Shown: positions 7,941 to 15,857, counted from the first letter of the stretch. The stretch: 27,539 nucleotides of DNA from an uncultured Oscillibacter sp. (GCA_946183175.1 CAMHBH010000009.1:1-27539), one strand, 5' to 3'. Translations and numbers: made by a program. Notes: generated from the sequence alone by a model not told the origin.

Positions 7941-8081
7941 GTTGACGTACGGAACGCCGCCTCGCAGAGAATCCTTGAGAAGTGCGGCTACACGCGTGAG
8001 GGGCTGATTAGACAGGGCAAAATGGTCAGTACGTGGTGTGACTACTATATCTACGGCATTCTGAAAACGGATGAGGCATAG
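7941..8081 (+). pseudogene. GNAT acetyltransferase, C-terminal fragment only
   Basis: A 47-codon frame to TAG reads VDVRNAASQRILEKCGYTRE, then GLIRQGKM, then a CDYYIYGILK tail. This is the last third of a RimJ/RimL-type GNAT acetyltransferase: the N-A-S-x-R-x-x-E-K-x-G-Y/F motif and the terminal D-x-x-x-Y segment. The N-terminal acetyl-CoA-binding core is absent. The only nearby start (ATG 7913, with GGAAGGAG upstream) is in another frame and hits TGA after ten codons. The fragment is therefore dead. It fills the space between the Uma2 gene and a terminator. Confidence 0.8.
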
Positions 8082-8085
8082 CGAA

Positions 8086-8109
8086 AGCGGGGCGCGCGGC
8101 CCCGCTTGT
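8086..8109. terminator. Bidirectional terminator
   Basis: AGCGGGGC (8086-8093) pairs with GCCCCGCT (8099-8106) over a 5-base loop. TGTTT follows on the plus strand and TTTCG on the minus strand. It sits between the convergent acetyltransferase remnant and the RelE-type toxin. Confidence 0.7.
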
Positions 8110-8370
8110 TTAATAGCGGTTATAAATCTGTCCACGGTCTCCGGCGTCCACCACAAAGACCGTCAAGCGCCCGTCGTCTACAGAATAGATTATCCGGTAA
8201 TCGCCGACGCGGAGACGGAACAGCCCCTTACTTTTCCGGCCTTGCAGGCGCTTGATGTCGCCCCTGTCGGGCAGTCCGTGAATCGCCCGGATGACCCGTT
8301 CCCTTTCGGACTTGTCCAGCTTCATGATGAACTTTTCAGCGGGCTTTTCGATGACAATCGCATACTTCAC
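8110..8370 (-). CDS. RelE/ParE-family toxin
   Basis: 86-residue toxin of the RelE/ParE superfamily, expected to cleave mRNA on the ribosome (RelE type) or poison gyrase (ParE type). Features are the N-terminal strand YAIVIEKPAEKFIMKLD, a helix with ERERVIRAIHGLP, the DIKRLQGRKSKGLFRLRVGDYRIIYSV core typical of RelE, and a last strand LTVFVVDAGDRGQIY. The basic residues and the terminal Tyr-Asn-Arg-Tyr fit RelE better than ParE. Its ATG overlaps the antitoxin stop by 4 bases. It is intact and of usual length. Confidence 0.88.
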   Translation of the reverse strand: MKYAIVIEKPAEKFIMKLDKSERERVIRAIHGLPDRGDIKRLQGRKSKGLFRLRVGDYRIIYSVDDGRLTVFVVDAGDRGQIYNRY

Positions 8371-8588
8371 AGTTCGATTCCTTCCCGCTTTGCAAGCTCT
8401 TCCAGCGTAATGGTTTCGTGCTTGTCCGGACTGTCGTCGTTCAGATAATCCTCTACCAGCTTCTCGCAGTAGAGTTCGTCTTCCATTTCGTCGTCGAACT
8501 GAATCCCTTTCAGGAAGAGAAGCAGGGGGCCGATTTTGTATTCCGGCAGACTGTCGATAATCCGCTTTGCCTGTTCGCGTTCGCTCAT
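8367..8588 (-). CDS. Antitoxin partner of the RelE-type toxin
   Basis: 73-residue acidic protein directly upstream of the toxin, with a 4-base overlap. It has a helical N terminus (REQAKRIIDSLPEYKIGPLLLFL), a strongly acidic middle (DDEMEDELYCEKLVEDYLNDD) and a C-terminal TITLEELAKREGIEL. I know this form as the antitoxin of RelE pairs in gut Clostridia. No classical DNA-binding fold is plain from reading. The ATG is preceded by GGAGGGAG 7-8 bases upstream. It lies just downstream of rny on the same strand, and no separate promoter was recognised. Confidence 0.75.
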   Translation of the reverse strand: MSEREQAKRIIDSLPEYKIGPLLLFLKGIQFDDEMEDELYCEKLVEDYLNDDSPDKHETITLEELAKREGIEL

Positions 8589-8612
8589 AGCGTTTCTCCC
8601 TCCCGCGCGAAT

Positions 8613-8640
8613 GCCCCCTCCCGGAATTGCGGGAGGGGGC
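8613..8640 (-). terminator. Strong hairpin after rny
   Basis: GCCCCCTCCCG (8613-8623) and CGGGAGGGGGC (8630-8640) form an 11-bp perfect stem with a 6-base loop. There is no T tract on the minus strand, so it may act as a partial terminator or RNA-stability element between rny and the downstream antitoxin. Confidence 0.55.
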
Positions 8641-8646
8641 GTCGCG

Positions 8647-10191
8647 TTACTTGGCGTATTCGACTACCTTCGTCTCCCGGAGGACGTGTACTTTGATTTG
8701 CCCGGGGTACTCCATCTCGTTTTCGATTTTCTTGGCGAGGTCGCGGGCCATAATCACCATTTGGTCTTCGCTGACCTGTTCGGGCTTGACCATGACGCGG
8801 ACTTCGCGTCCGGCCTGTATGGCGTAGGCCTTGTCTACGCCCGGGTAGGAGTTCGTGATTTCCTCCAGTTGTTCCAGACGCTTGATGTAGTTTTCGAGAT
8901 TCTCGCGGCGCGCGCCCGGACGCGCCGCCGAAATGGCGTCGGCGGCCTGTACCAGACAGGCGATGAGGGTACGCGGCTCCACGTCGTTGTGGTGGGCCTC
9001 GATGGCGTGTATGACCTCGTCGCGCTCGCGGAACTTCCGCGCGAACTCCACGCCCAGCGCGACGTGGGTGCCCTCCATTTCGTGGTCGACGGCCTTGCCG
9101 AGGTCGTGGAGAAGTCCGGCGCGGCGGGCTACCTGCGCGTCGGCACCGAGTTCGGCGGCCATGAATCCGGCGAGGTGGCTTACTTCGATGGAATGCTGTA
9201 GGATATTCTGCCCGTAGCTGGTGCGGTAGTGGAGGCGGCCAATCATTTTGACGAGTTCGGGGTGGAGGTTGCGCACGCCACATTCAAATACGGCGCGCTC
9301 GCCCTCGGATTTGATGGTAGCCTCCACGTCGCGCCGCGCGCGCTCTACGGTTTCCTCGATGTGTGTGGGGTGGATTCGCCCGTCGGCGATGAGCTTCTCC
9401 AGGGCGACGCGGGCGATTTCCCGGCGGACGGGCTCGAAACAGGAGATGGTAATGGCCTCGGGGGTGTCGTCTATGATGAGGTCGACGCCGGTGAGGGTCT
9501 CGATGGAGCGGATATTGCGCCCCTCGCGCCCGATAATCCGGCCCTTCATCTCGTCATTGGGCAGGGGAACCACACTGACGGTCATTTCGGCGGTCTGGTC
9601 GGCGGCACAGCGCTGAATCGCCTGCGCGACGACCTCGCGCGCGCGGGCCTCGCACTCCTCTTTCATGCGGGATTCTACTTCTTTGATTTTCAGGGCGGTC
9701 TCGTGCGTGACATCGGCCTCGACCTGCTGGATGATGTAGTCGCGGGCCTGTTCGGGCGTGAAACCGGAAATGCGCTCCAAGAGGGCCATTTGCTCCCGCT
9801 TGACGCGCTCCACTTCGGCGTTGACCTCGTCGGCGGCGGCGTGTTTGCGGGCGAGGTCTTCTTCCTTCTTCTCGATGGCGTCGAGTTTGCGGTCGAGGTT
9901 GTCTTCCTTCTGCTGTAAGCGGTTCTCCTGCCGCTGAAGTTCCGTGCGGCGCTCGCGTACTTCCTTCTCATATTCGCTTCGGTCTCTCAGAATCTTCTCG
10001 TTGGCTTCCAGGAGGGCTTCGCGCGTCTTCGACTCCGCCCGCTGGTGGGCGTCGTTGAGGATGGACAGCGCGCGGTCTTCGGCTTCCCCGATGGTCTTTC
10101 TCTCCGTTGATTTCCGGTAGCGAATACCGAGCAGGAAGAACACAATCGCGCCAATCGCCAGCCCAATGGGGCCGGAGACGTACCATGGCAT
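8647..10191 (-). CDS. rny: Ribonuclease Y
   Basis: Membrane-anchored endoribonuclease that starts mRNA decay in Firmicutes. The start is ATG 10191 (MPWYVSG), which has GGAGG 8 bases upstream and gives 514 residues, the normal length; the longer open frame upstream is not coding. In order: an N-terminal membrane helix (about residues 5-25), a long charged coiled coil (about 30-205), a KH domain with GRIIGREGRNIRSIE, and an HD phosphohydrolase domain with the metal-binding LLHDLGKAVDHE and AHHND. The C-terminal domain ends VVEYAK. It is divergent from murD, with its own promoter. Confidence 0.97.
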   Translation of the reverse strand: MPWYVSGPIGLAIGAIVFFLLGIRYRKSTERKTIGEAEDRALSILNDAHQRAESKTREALLEANEKILRDRSEYEKEVRERRTELQRQENRLQQKEDNLDRKLDAIEKKEEDLARKHAAADEVNAEVERVKREQMALLERISGFTPEQARDYIIQQVEADVTHETALKIKEVESRMKEECEARAREVVAQAIQRCAADQTAEMTVSVVPLPNDEMKGRIIGREGRNIRSIETLTGVDLIIDDTPEAITISCFEPVRREIARVALEKLIADGRIHPTHIEETVERARRDVEATIKSEGERAVFECGVRNLHPELVKMIGRLHYRTSYGQNILQHSIEVSHLAGFMAAELGADAQVARRAGLLHDLGKAVDHEMEGTHVALGVEFARKFRERDEVIHAIEAHHNDVEPRTLIACLVQAADAISAARPGARRENLENYIKRLEQLEEITNSYPGVDKAYAIQAGREVRVMVKPEQVSEDQMVIMARDLAKKIENEMEYPGQIKVHVLRETKVVEYAK

Positions 10192-10279
10192 TGCGAGTTC
10201 CTCCAATCCTGCGGTATCGGTGAGCGTGATAGGGTTCCCGCACGCCTTACCCCTGCGGCGCGACGGGCATACCTCTACT

Positions 10280-10308
10280 AGTTTAATCGTTTCGGGCGGA
10301 ACTGTCAA
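10280..10308 (-). promoter_or_regulatory. Sigma-A promoter of rny
   Basis: Read on the minus strand: perfect TTGACA, 17 bp, then TAAACT (4 of 6). The predicted start near 10273 gives a leader of about 80 bases before the rny ATG at 10191. This leader also supports the short start of rny rather than the longer open frame. Confidence 0.65.
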
Positions 10309-10343
10309 CCGGAAAACGGAAATTTTCTCTTTTTTTATGCGCG

Positions 10344-10372
10344 TTGTATTTTCGCGGCGGGTGTGGTATGAT
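10344..10372 (+). promoter_or_regulatory. Sigma-A promoter of murD-yunB-ligA, extended -10
   Basis: TTGTAT, 17 bp, then TATGAT, with TG one base before the -10 hexamer (extended -10). The start near 10379 would give a leader of about 37 bases. This supports the murD ATG at 10416 over earlier in-frame codons, because those lie inside the promoter. Confidence 0.75.
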
Positions 10373-10415
10373 AGGGGGAAGAATCCCGCCGCAGGGCGGA
10401 GTAAGGGGAAAGCGT

Positions 10416-11771
10416 ATGGATTTGGAAACGTATCTGTCAGGCCTGCGCGGGAAGCGCGTGGCGGTGATTGGCGTCGGGGTGTCGAACCGCCCACTCATTG
10501 CGCTGTTGCTGTCGCACGGCGTACAGGTGACGGCCTGCGATAAGAAGTCCGACCTCGGCGCGTACGGCGACGAACTGCGCCGGAAGGGCTGTCAGCTCCA
10601 ACTCGGCCCCGACTACCTCCGGGGCCTCGACCACGACCTGATTTTCCGCAGTCCGGGGGTACGGCCCGATTTGCCGGAGTTCGGCGGGGCGCGCCCGGTC
10701 TCCGAAATGGAAGTATTTTTCGAGGTCTGCCCGTGCCGGAAAATCGCCGTGACGGGAAGCGACGGCAAAACGACGACCACGACGATTATCGCGAAACTGC
10801 TGGAGGCGTCGGGGAAGCGCGTACACCTCGGCGGCAACATCGGACGCCCGCTCCTGTCCGACGCGCCCGACATCCTCGCCGACGATATCGCCGTACTGGA
10901 ATTGAGCTCTTTCCAGCTCATGACGATGGAGAGAAGTCCGGAAATCGCGGTCGTCACGAACATTTCCCCGAACCACCTCGACGTACACAAAGACTACGCC
11001 GAATATATCGCGGCAAAAGAGAACATTTTCGCGCACCAGTCGGCGGGGAATCTCGCGGTATTCAACGCCGACAACGCCGTAACGCGGGAGGAGGCCGGGC
11101 GCGCCCCGGGACATGTACGCCTGTTTTCGCGGCGGGAGGAAGTGCCGGAGGGGGTATTCCTGCGCGGCGGGGACATCGTGTCGCGCCGCGAGGGGCGGGA
11201 ACGTATCGTGATGACGGTATCCGACATCCGTCTGCCGGGCGTCCACAACGTCGAAAACTATATGGCGGCGGTGGCGGCGGTCGACGGCCTCGTGCCTGAC
11301 GGCGTAATCCGCGCCTTCGCGCGGGAGTTCGCCGGGGTCGAGCACCGTATCGAACTGGTACGCACGCGGAACGGCGTCCGGTGGTACAATGATTCTATCG
11401 CGTCGAGCCCCAGCCGCACTATCGCCGGACTGCGTTCCTTCCCGGAAAAGGTAATCCTTATCGCGGGCGGCAAGGACAAGGGAATCAGTTATCAGGACTT
11501 GGGGCCCGTCGTGAACGACCACGCGAAATATTTAATTCTTTGCGGCGCGACGGCGGGCGTTATCCGGGAATCGGTTGAGCGCGCCGGAAACTACGCCGGA
11601 ATGCCTGTTGTAGAAGTCGACAACTACCCCGACGCCGTGAAAGCCGCCGACAGCGTCGCGAAACCGGGCGACGTGGTGATACTCTCCCCGGCGAGTACGT
11701 CGTTTGACCGCTTCGCGAACTTCATGGAGCGCGGCAACGTCTTCAAAGAACTGGTGCGCGCTTTGCCGTAA
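10416..11771 (+). CDS. murD: UDP-N-acetylmuramoylalanine--D-glutamate ligase
   Basis: Cytosolic Mur ligase that adds D-Glu to UDP-MurNAc-L-Ala in peptidoglycan synthesis. It has 451 residues from ATG 10416 (AAGGGGAA upstream). There is an N-terminal Rossmann domain (VAVIGVGVSNRPL), then the ATP-binding loop VTGSDGKTTTT near residues 112-122. The central domain follows with ELSSFQLMTM, TNISPNHLDVH and the carbamylated-Lys region AAKENIF. Then come GVHNVENYMAA and, in the third domain, YNDSIASSP and LIAGGKDKG. These are diagnostic Mur ligase motifs. It is the first gene of a unit with yunB and ligA rather than in a dcw cluster. Confidence 0.96.
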   Translation: MDLETYLSGLRGKRVAVIGVGVSNRPLIALLLSHGVQVTACDKKSDLGAYGDELRRKGCQLQLGPDYLRGLDHDLIFRSPGVRPDLPEFGGARPVSEMEVFFEVCPCRKIAVTGSDGKTTTTTIIAKLLEASGKRVHLGGNIGRPLLSDAPDILADDIAVLELSSFQLMTMERSPEIAVVTNISPNHLDVHKDYAEYIAAKENIFAHQSAGNLAVFNADNAVTREEAGRAPGHVRLFSRREEVPEGVFLRGGDIVSRREGRERIVMTVSDIRLPGVHNVENYMAAVAAVDGLVPDGVIRAFAREFAGVEHRIELVRTRNGVRWYNDSIASSPSRTIAGLRSFPEKVILIAGGKDKGISYQDLGPVVNDHAKYLILCGATAGVIRESVERAGNYAGMPVVEVDNYPDAVKAADSVAKPGDVVILSPASTSFDRFANFMERGNVFKELVRALP

Positions 11772-11819
11772 CGCGGGCGCGGCGTAAACCCCGCTTGACG
11801 TTGCGGACGGCGGAATCAC

Positions 11820-11849
11820 GGATACGGTCAGGCCGTCCGGGCATAGGAT
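11820..11849 (+). promoter_or_regulatory. Possible sigma-E promoter before yunB
   Basis: GGATACG, 14 bp, then GCATAGGAT. The second box matches the sigma-E -10 consensus GCATACAHT at 7 of 9 positions; the -35 match is weaker (about 4 of 7). yunB of Bacillus is a mother-cell gene, so this fits, but it is a weak match made by eye. Confidence 0.3.
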
Positions 11850-11866
11850 ACCCGGGGGTGTGCGCG

Positions 11867-12556
11867 ATGTATCGTCTGCGATTCCGATTCCGCCGGGGCG
11901 TCCCGCTCCGCCTGATACTCTTCGTTGCTGTCGCGGGCGCGTGCGGCGTCCTGCTCTACGCCGGGGCGCACTTACAGCCCGTGTTAAGCCGCCTCGCCGT
12001 GGCGCGCGTGTCGAACACCGTCAACCGGATTGTGATACAGTCCGTGGATGAGGCCGTCCGGGGCGGGGCCGTGCGCTATGAGCAGTTGATTTCCTTCGAG
12101 AAGGACAACGACGGCAGAATCGCCGCCATCCATACGAATATGGCCGCCTGTAACCGGCTACAGGCGGAAATACTGGGCATTATACTAACGCGGATAGAGG
12201 AAGTACCCGCGCGGGAACTGTCGATTCCTATCGGTACGCTGTTGGGCTCGGCGCTCCTCGCCGGACGCGGCCCGCGCGTATCGGTACGCGTGGAATCGGC
12301 GGGTTCGTCGTCGGCCCACTTCGGCAATACGTTCACCTCGGCGGGAATCAACCAGACCCGGCACGAACTCGTATTGTATATCGACGTGAGCGTCGCGATA
12401 CTGCTACCGGGTTTCACGACGGCGACGAAAGTCTCGAACGCCGTGACGGTCGCGGAGACGGTGATAGTCGGGGCCGTGCCGGAAACCTACACGTACTTTT
12501 CCACGAACCCCGCCGACGGCACAGACGACCAGAAAGACTACGTTTTGAACGGATGA
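11867..12556 (+). CDS. yunB: Sporulation protein YunB
   Basis: 229 residues from ATG 11867, with GGGGGTG 6 bases upstream. One N-terminal membrane helix (about residues 16-38) follows an Arg-rich start. The body has the YunB pattern: ARVSNTVNRIVIQSVDEAV, YEQLISFEKDNDGRIAAIHTNMAACNRLQAEI, IPIGTLLGSALLAGRGP, then SAGINQTRHELVLYIDV and the C-terminal AETVIVGAVPETYTYF. YunB is a sporulation protein made in the mother cell, of poorly defined function. Its presence marks the organism as a spore former. It is followed 16 bases later by ligA. Confidence 0.92.
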   Translation: MYRLRFRFRRGVPLRLILFVAVAGACGVLLYAGAHLQPVLSRLAVARVSNTVNRIVIQSVDEAVRGGAVRYEQLISFEKDNDGRIAAIHTNMAACNRLQAEILGIILTRIEEVPARELSIPIGTLLGSALLAGRGPRVSVRVESAGSSSAHFGNTFTSAGINQTRHELVLYIDVSVAILLPGFTTATKVSNAVTVAETVIVGAVPETYTYFSTNPADGTDDQKDYVLNG

Positions 12557-12572
12557 CACAAAAGGAGGCCAC

Positions 12573-14570
12573 ATGGACTACCGGGAGGAGATACGGGAAC
12601 TGCGGGAGAAGCTCAACGAGGCCAGCCGCCTTTACTACGAACTCGACGCGCCCAATATGCCCGATTACGAGTACGACCAGCTTTACAGGCGCTTGGAAGA
12701 TTTAGAGGCGGAACACCCGGAGGAAGTCACGCCCGATTCGCCCACACAGCGTATCGGAGACAAGACGCTGAAGGGCTTCGCGTCCTACGAGCACGAAAAG
12801 CCGCTGGAAAGTCTGCAAGACGTATTCGACGCCGGAGAGCTGTCCGACTTCTGCGCGCGTCTGGAAGAGGCCCTAGGCGAAACGCCGGAGTATTCGGTAG
12901 AGCCGAAAGTCGACGGGCTTTCGGTGGCGCTGGAGTACCGCGACGGCGTATTTGTACGCGGCGGCACGCGCGGCGACGGGCGTACCGGCGAGGACGTGAC
13001 CGAAAACCTGAAAACAATCCGTACCATCCCGCGCAAGTTGCCCGACGCGTTGCCGCGCCTGATTGTACGCGGAGAGGTGTATATGTCGCGGGCGGTCTTT
13101 GAGGAGTTAAACGAACTCCGCGAAATCGGCGGCGAAAAGCTGTTGGCGAACCCGCGCAACGCCGCCGCCGGGGCCTTGCGGCAACTCAACCCGAAAGTCG
13201 CGGCGGAGCGTCGGCTTGACATCGTGATATTCAATCTGGAACAGGCCGACGGGATTGCCTTCGACACCCACGCCGCCGCGCTGGACTATCTCGAATCCCA
13301 AGGCTTCCCCGTGATTCCGCACAGGACGCTTACCGGGACGGAGGCCGTACAGGCCGAAATTGACCGTATCAACGACGAGCGCGCGGCGTACCCGTTCGAC
13401 ATCGACGGCGGCGTGATGAAATTGAACGTCCTCGCGAAACGCGCGCGCCTCGGCTCTACGGCCAAATTCCCGCGCTGGGCCGTGGCGTTCAAGTACCCGC
13501 CGGAGAAAAAGCAGTCCGTCGTAAAGGACATCGTGGTACAGGTCGGGCGGACGGGCGTCCTGACGCCTAAAGCCATACTGGCCCCCGTACGCCTCGCCGG
13601 GACGACCGTCAGCGCCGCGACACTCCACAATCAGAAGTATATCGCCGAAAAAGACATCCGAATCGGCGACACCGTGACGGTACAGAAGGCCGGGGAGATT
13701 ATTCCGGAGGTGCTGGAAGTCGATTTCGACAAGCGCCCGGAGAATACGGTGCCGTACCAGTTACCGGAAACGTGTCCGGTATGCGGCGCGCCCGTGCGCC
13801 GCGACGAGGACGGCGTCGCGCTACGGTGTACGGGGGCCGAATGCCCCGCGCAATTGTTGCGGCGTCTGGCGCACTTCGCCGCCCGCGACGCCATGGATAT
13901 CGACGGCCTCGGCCCCGCCGTCGTGAAACAACTCGTAGAGAGTGGGCTAGTCCGCAACGAGGCCGACTTGTACGCCCTGCGTGAACAGCGCGAGAAACTC
14001 GTCAAGTTAGACCGTCTGGGCGAAAAGTCCGTCGACAAACTGCTCGACGCGATAGACAATTCCAAGGGCCGCGACCTGTCGAAACTGCTCTGCGCGCTGG
14101 GAATCCGGCAGATAGGCGAAAAGGCCGCGCAGGCCTTGGCGGCGCATTTCCACACGATGGACGCGCTGTTATCGGCGACGCCGGAAGACTTGACCGCCGT
14201 GCCGGACGTGGGCGAAATCACCGCGCGCGCCGTCACGGAATTTCTCGGGCAGGCGCAGTCCGCCGACCTGATAGCGCGCCTGAAAGCGACGGGCGTGCGT
14301 ATGGACAGCGCCCTACAGGCCACGGGCGGCCCGTTCAGCGGCATGACGTTCGTTTTGACGGGCACGCTGTCGCGGTTCGACCGCAAGGCCGCCGAAAGCA
14401 GAATCAAGGCGTTAGGCGGCAAGGCGACGGGTTCCGTCAGCAAAAAGACGACGTATGTCGTAGCGGGCGAGGCCCCCGGAAGCAAACTCCGCAAGGCGCA
14501 GGAATTAGAGATTCCGGTACTCAGTGAGGACGAGTTCGCGGAGATGTTGCAAAAAGCGGAAAACGAATAA
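12573..14570 (+). CDS. ligA: NAD+-dependent DNA ligase
   Basis: 665 residues, full length. LigA seals nicks in duplex DNA during replication and repair, using NAD+. In order: Ia domain with the Y-YD-P--D-EYDQL pattern near residues 20-35, adenylation domain with the KVDG nucleophile motif (Lys112), and an OB domain (VQVGRTGVLTPKAILAPV). A four-Cys zinc finger follows (C401, C404, C419, C424), then helix-hairpin-helix repeats (DIDGLGPAVVKQLV, LCALGIRQIGEKAAQALA). A C-terminal BRCT domain starts near residue 588 (FVLTGTLSRFDR). AAAGGAGG lies 5 bases before the ATG. Two terminators follow. Confidence 0.98.
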   Translation: MDYREEIRELREKLNEASRLYYELDAPNMPDYEYDQLYRRLEDLEAEHPEEVTPDSPTQRIGDKTLKGFASYEHEKPLESLQDVFDAGELSDFCARLEEALGETPEYSVEPKVDGLSVALEYRDGVFVRGGTRGDGRTGEDVTENLKTIRTIPRKLPDALPRLIVRGEVYMSRAVFEELNELREIGGEKLLANPRNAAAGALRQLNPKVAAERRLDIVIFNLEQADGIAFDTHAAALDYLESQGFPVIPHRTLTGTEAVQAEIDRINDERAAYPFDIDGGVMKLNVLAKRARLGSTAKFPRWAVAFKYPPEKKQSVVKDIVVQVGRTGVLTPKAILAPVRLAGTTVSAATLHNQKYIAEKDIRIGDTVTVQKAGEIIPEVLEVDFDKRPENTVPYQLPETCPVCGAPVRRDEDGVALRCTGAECPAQLLRRLAHFAARDAMDIDGLGPAVVKQLVESGLVRNEADLYALREQREKLVKLDRLGEKSVDKLLDAIDNSKGRDLSKLLCALGIRQIGEKAAQALAAHFHTMDALLSATPEDLTAVPDVGEITARAVTEFLGQAQSADLIARLKATGVRMDSALQATGGPFSGMTFVLTGTLSRFDRKAAESRIKALGGKATGSVSKKTTYVVAGEAPGSKLRKAQELEIPVLSEDEFAEMLQKAENE

Positions 14571-14578
14571 CGAAACGT

Positions 14579-14605
14579 CTCCCCTGTCGGCGCGGGGGAG
14601 ATTTC
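14579..14605 (+). terminator. First of two twin terminators after ligA
   Basis: CTCCCC (14579-14584) pairs with GGGGAG (14595-14600) over a GC-rich loop, followed by ATTTCT. The whole block is nearly identical to the second terminator about 60 bases downstream. Confidence 0.7.
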
Positions 14606-14620
14606 TGATACCAAACTGAA

Positions 14621-14636
14621 GTCTGCCCGGGCAGAC
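14621..14636. repeat. 16-bp perfect palindrome between the twin terminators
   Basis: GTCTGCCCGGGCAGAC is its own reverse complement. Its zero-base spacer makes a hairpin unlikely, so a protein-binding site or chance remain the options. It is centred between the two duplicated terminators. Confidence 0.6.
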
Positions 14637-14639
14637 CGT

Positions 14640-14668
14640 CTCCCCCGTAGGCGCGGGGGAGATTTTTG
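14640..14668 (+). terminator. Second twin terminator after ligA
   Basis: CTCCCCCG (14640-14647) pairs with CGGGGGAG (14654-14661), then ATTTTTGT. It shares the GGCGCGGGGGAGATTT block with the first copy and ends where the putative sigma-G promoter begins. Confidence 0.85.
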
Positions 14669-14696
14669 TATAAGTAGCGGATTTCCGGACACTCTA
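14668..14696 (+). promoter_or_regulatory. Putative sigma-G promoter of spoVAD
   Basis: GTATA, 17 bp, then CACTCTA. The sigma-G consensus is about GHATR, 17-18 bp, CATNHTA, so the -35 fits and the -10 has one mismatch. The -10 ends 24 bases before the chosen GTG start. spoVA genes are forespore sigma-G genes in Bacillus, so the position agrees with the known biology. Confidence 0.45.
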
Positions 14697-14720
14697 AAGC
14701 GTGAATCGGAGGTGCGCGCC

Positions 14721-15731
14721 GTGAATAGGAAACGCTTAGGGCGGCAGACAGTCGCGTTATCGAACCCGCCCGCCGTGATTGCGTCGGCGAATATCGGGGG
14801 GAGTATGGAGGGGCGCGGCCCCTTGGGACAGTGGTTTGACGAGTGGAACGAGGATTCCTTTTTCGGACAGAAGACGTGGGAAAAGGCGGAATCCTTCATG
14901 CAGAAACAGGCACTCCGGCGCGCACTCGACCGCGCGGGGCTGTCCGCCGAACAACTCGACTACGTTTTCGCCGGGGACTTGCTCAATCAGTGTATCGGGA
15001 CTTCCTTCGGCTTACGGGAGTTCGGCATACCGTTCTACGGCCTCTACGGGGCGTGTTCGACAATGGGCGAATCGCTGGCCTTAGCGGCGCTGACGATTGA
15101 CGGCGGTTTCGCCGAACGCTGTGCGGCTATGACGAGTTCGCACTTCTGCACGGCGGAGCGACAGTACCGAATGCCGGTGCCGTACGGGAGCCAGCGCACG
15201 CCGACGGCGCAATGGACGGCGACCGCCGCCGGGTGTACGATACTCGCCGCCGACGGCGACGGCCCCCGCGTGACGCACGTCACCTGCGGGAAAATCGTGG
15301 ACAAGGGAATCACCGACGCGAGCAACATGGGCGCGGCAATGGCCCCCGCCGCCTACGACACCCTCCGCGCCTTCTTCCGCGAGACGAACACCGCCCCCGA
15401 CGACTACGACCGCGTCGTCACCGGGGACTTGGGCGAACTCGGGCACGGAATCGTCCGCGACTTCTTCGCCCGCGACGGAATCGACCTCGGCGAAAACTTC
15501 CTCGACTGCGGCCTCCTCCTCTACGACCGCAAGGGACAGGATATGCACGCGGGCGGTTCGGGGTGCGGCTGTTCGGCGAGCGTGTTCAACGGGTACCTGT
15601 TAGACCAGTTGCGCCGGGGCGTGTGGCGGCGGATAGTCTTTGCCCCTACGGGCGCGCTGTTGTCGCCGACTTCCAGCTTTCAGGGCGAATCGGTGCCGGG
15701 AATCTGTCACGCCGTCGCCGTGTGCGCGTAA
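14721..15731 (+). CDS. spoVAD: Stage V sporulation protein AD
   Basis: Subunit of the spore SpoVA channel for dipicolinic acid, with a thiolase/ketoacyl-synthase-like fold. It has 336 residues from GTG 14721, chosen because GGAGG at 14708-14712 is then 8 bases away; GTG 14712 overlaps that site. Typical segments are NPPAVIASANIGGSMEGRGPLG, then FDEWNEDSFFGQKTWEKAES, YGLYGACSTMGESLALAA, MTSSHFCTAERQYRMPV, YGSQRTPTAQWTATAAGC and DKGITDASNMGAAMAPAA. A GSGCGCSASVFNG end region also fits. spoVAC and spoVAE normally flank it but are not adjacent here. Confidence 0.95.
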   Translation: MNRKRLGRQTVALSNPPAVIASANIGGSMEGRGPLGQWFDEWNEDSFFGQKTWEKAESFMQKQALRRALDRAGLSAEQLDYVFAGDLLNQCIGTSFGLREFGIPFYGLYGACSTMGESLALAALTIDGGFAERCAAMTSSHFCTAERQYRMPVPYGSQRTPTAQWTATAAGCTILAADGDGPRVTHVTCGKIVDKGITDASNMGAAMAPAAYDTLRAFFRETNTAPDDYDRVVTGDLGELGHGIVRDFFARDGIDLGENFLDCGLLLYDRKGQDMHAGGSGCGCSASVFNGYLLDQLRRGVWRRIVFAPTGALLSPTSSFQGESVPGICHAVAVCA

Positions 15732-15734
15732 ATA

Positions 15735-15774
15735 CGCCGCCGTCCCGTACTTCGCGGGAGGCGGCGCTTGCTTT
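15735..15774 (+). terminator. Terminator of spoVAD
   Basis: CGCCGCC (15735-15741) pairs with GGCGGCG (15760-15766). Inside it TCCCG pairs with CGGGA around a TACTTCG loop, and CTTGCTTTT follows. Confidence 0.8.
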
Positions 15775-15857
15775 TGGGCAAAAGTTCGGAAATTCGGCCC
15801 TGATTTTATGGAATCTGACAAAAATTTCTCCCGCGCGGCGAAATCGGAAAAAAGCGC

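Noticed and set aside
7891..8081. Complete small acetyltransferase gene
   Set aside because: Only the last 47 codons of the domain are present, and no start codon with a ribosome site is in the same frame.
10192..10494. Upstream extension of rny
   Set aside because: The open frame continues to 10494, but the rny promoter and ribosome site lie inside that extension, and the 514-residue form has the standard RNase Y length.
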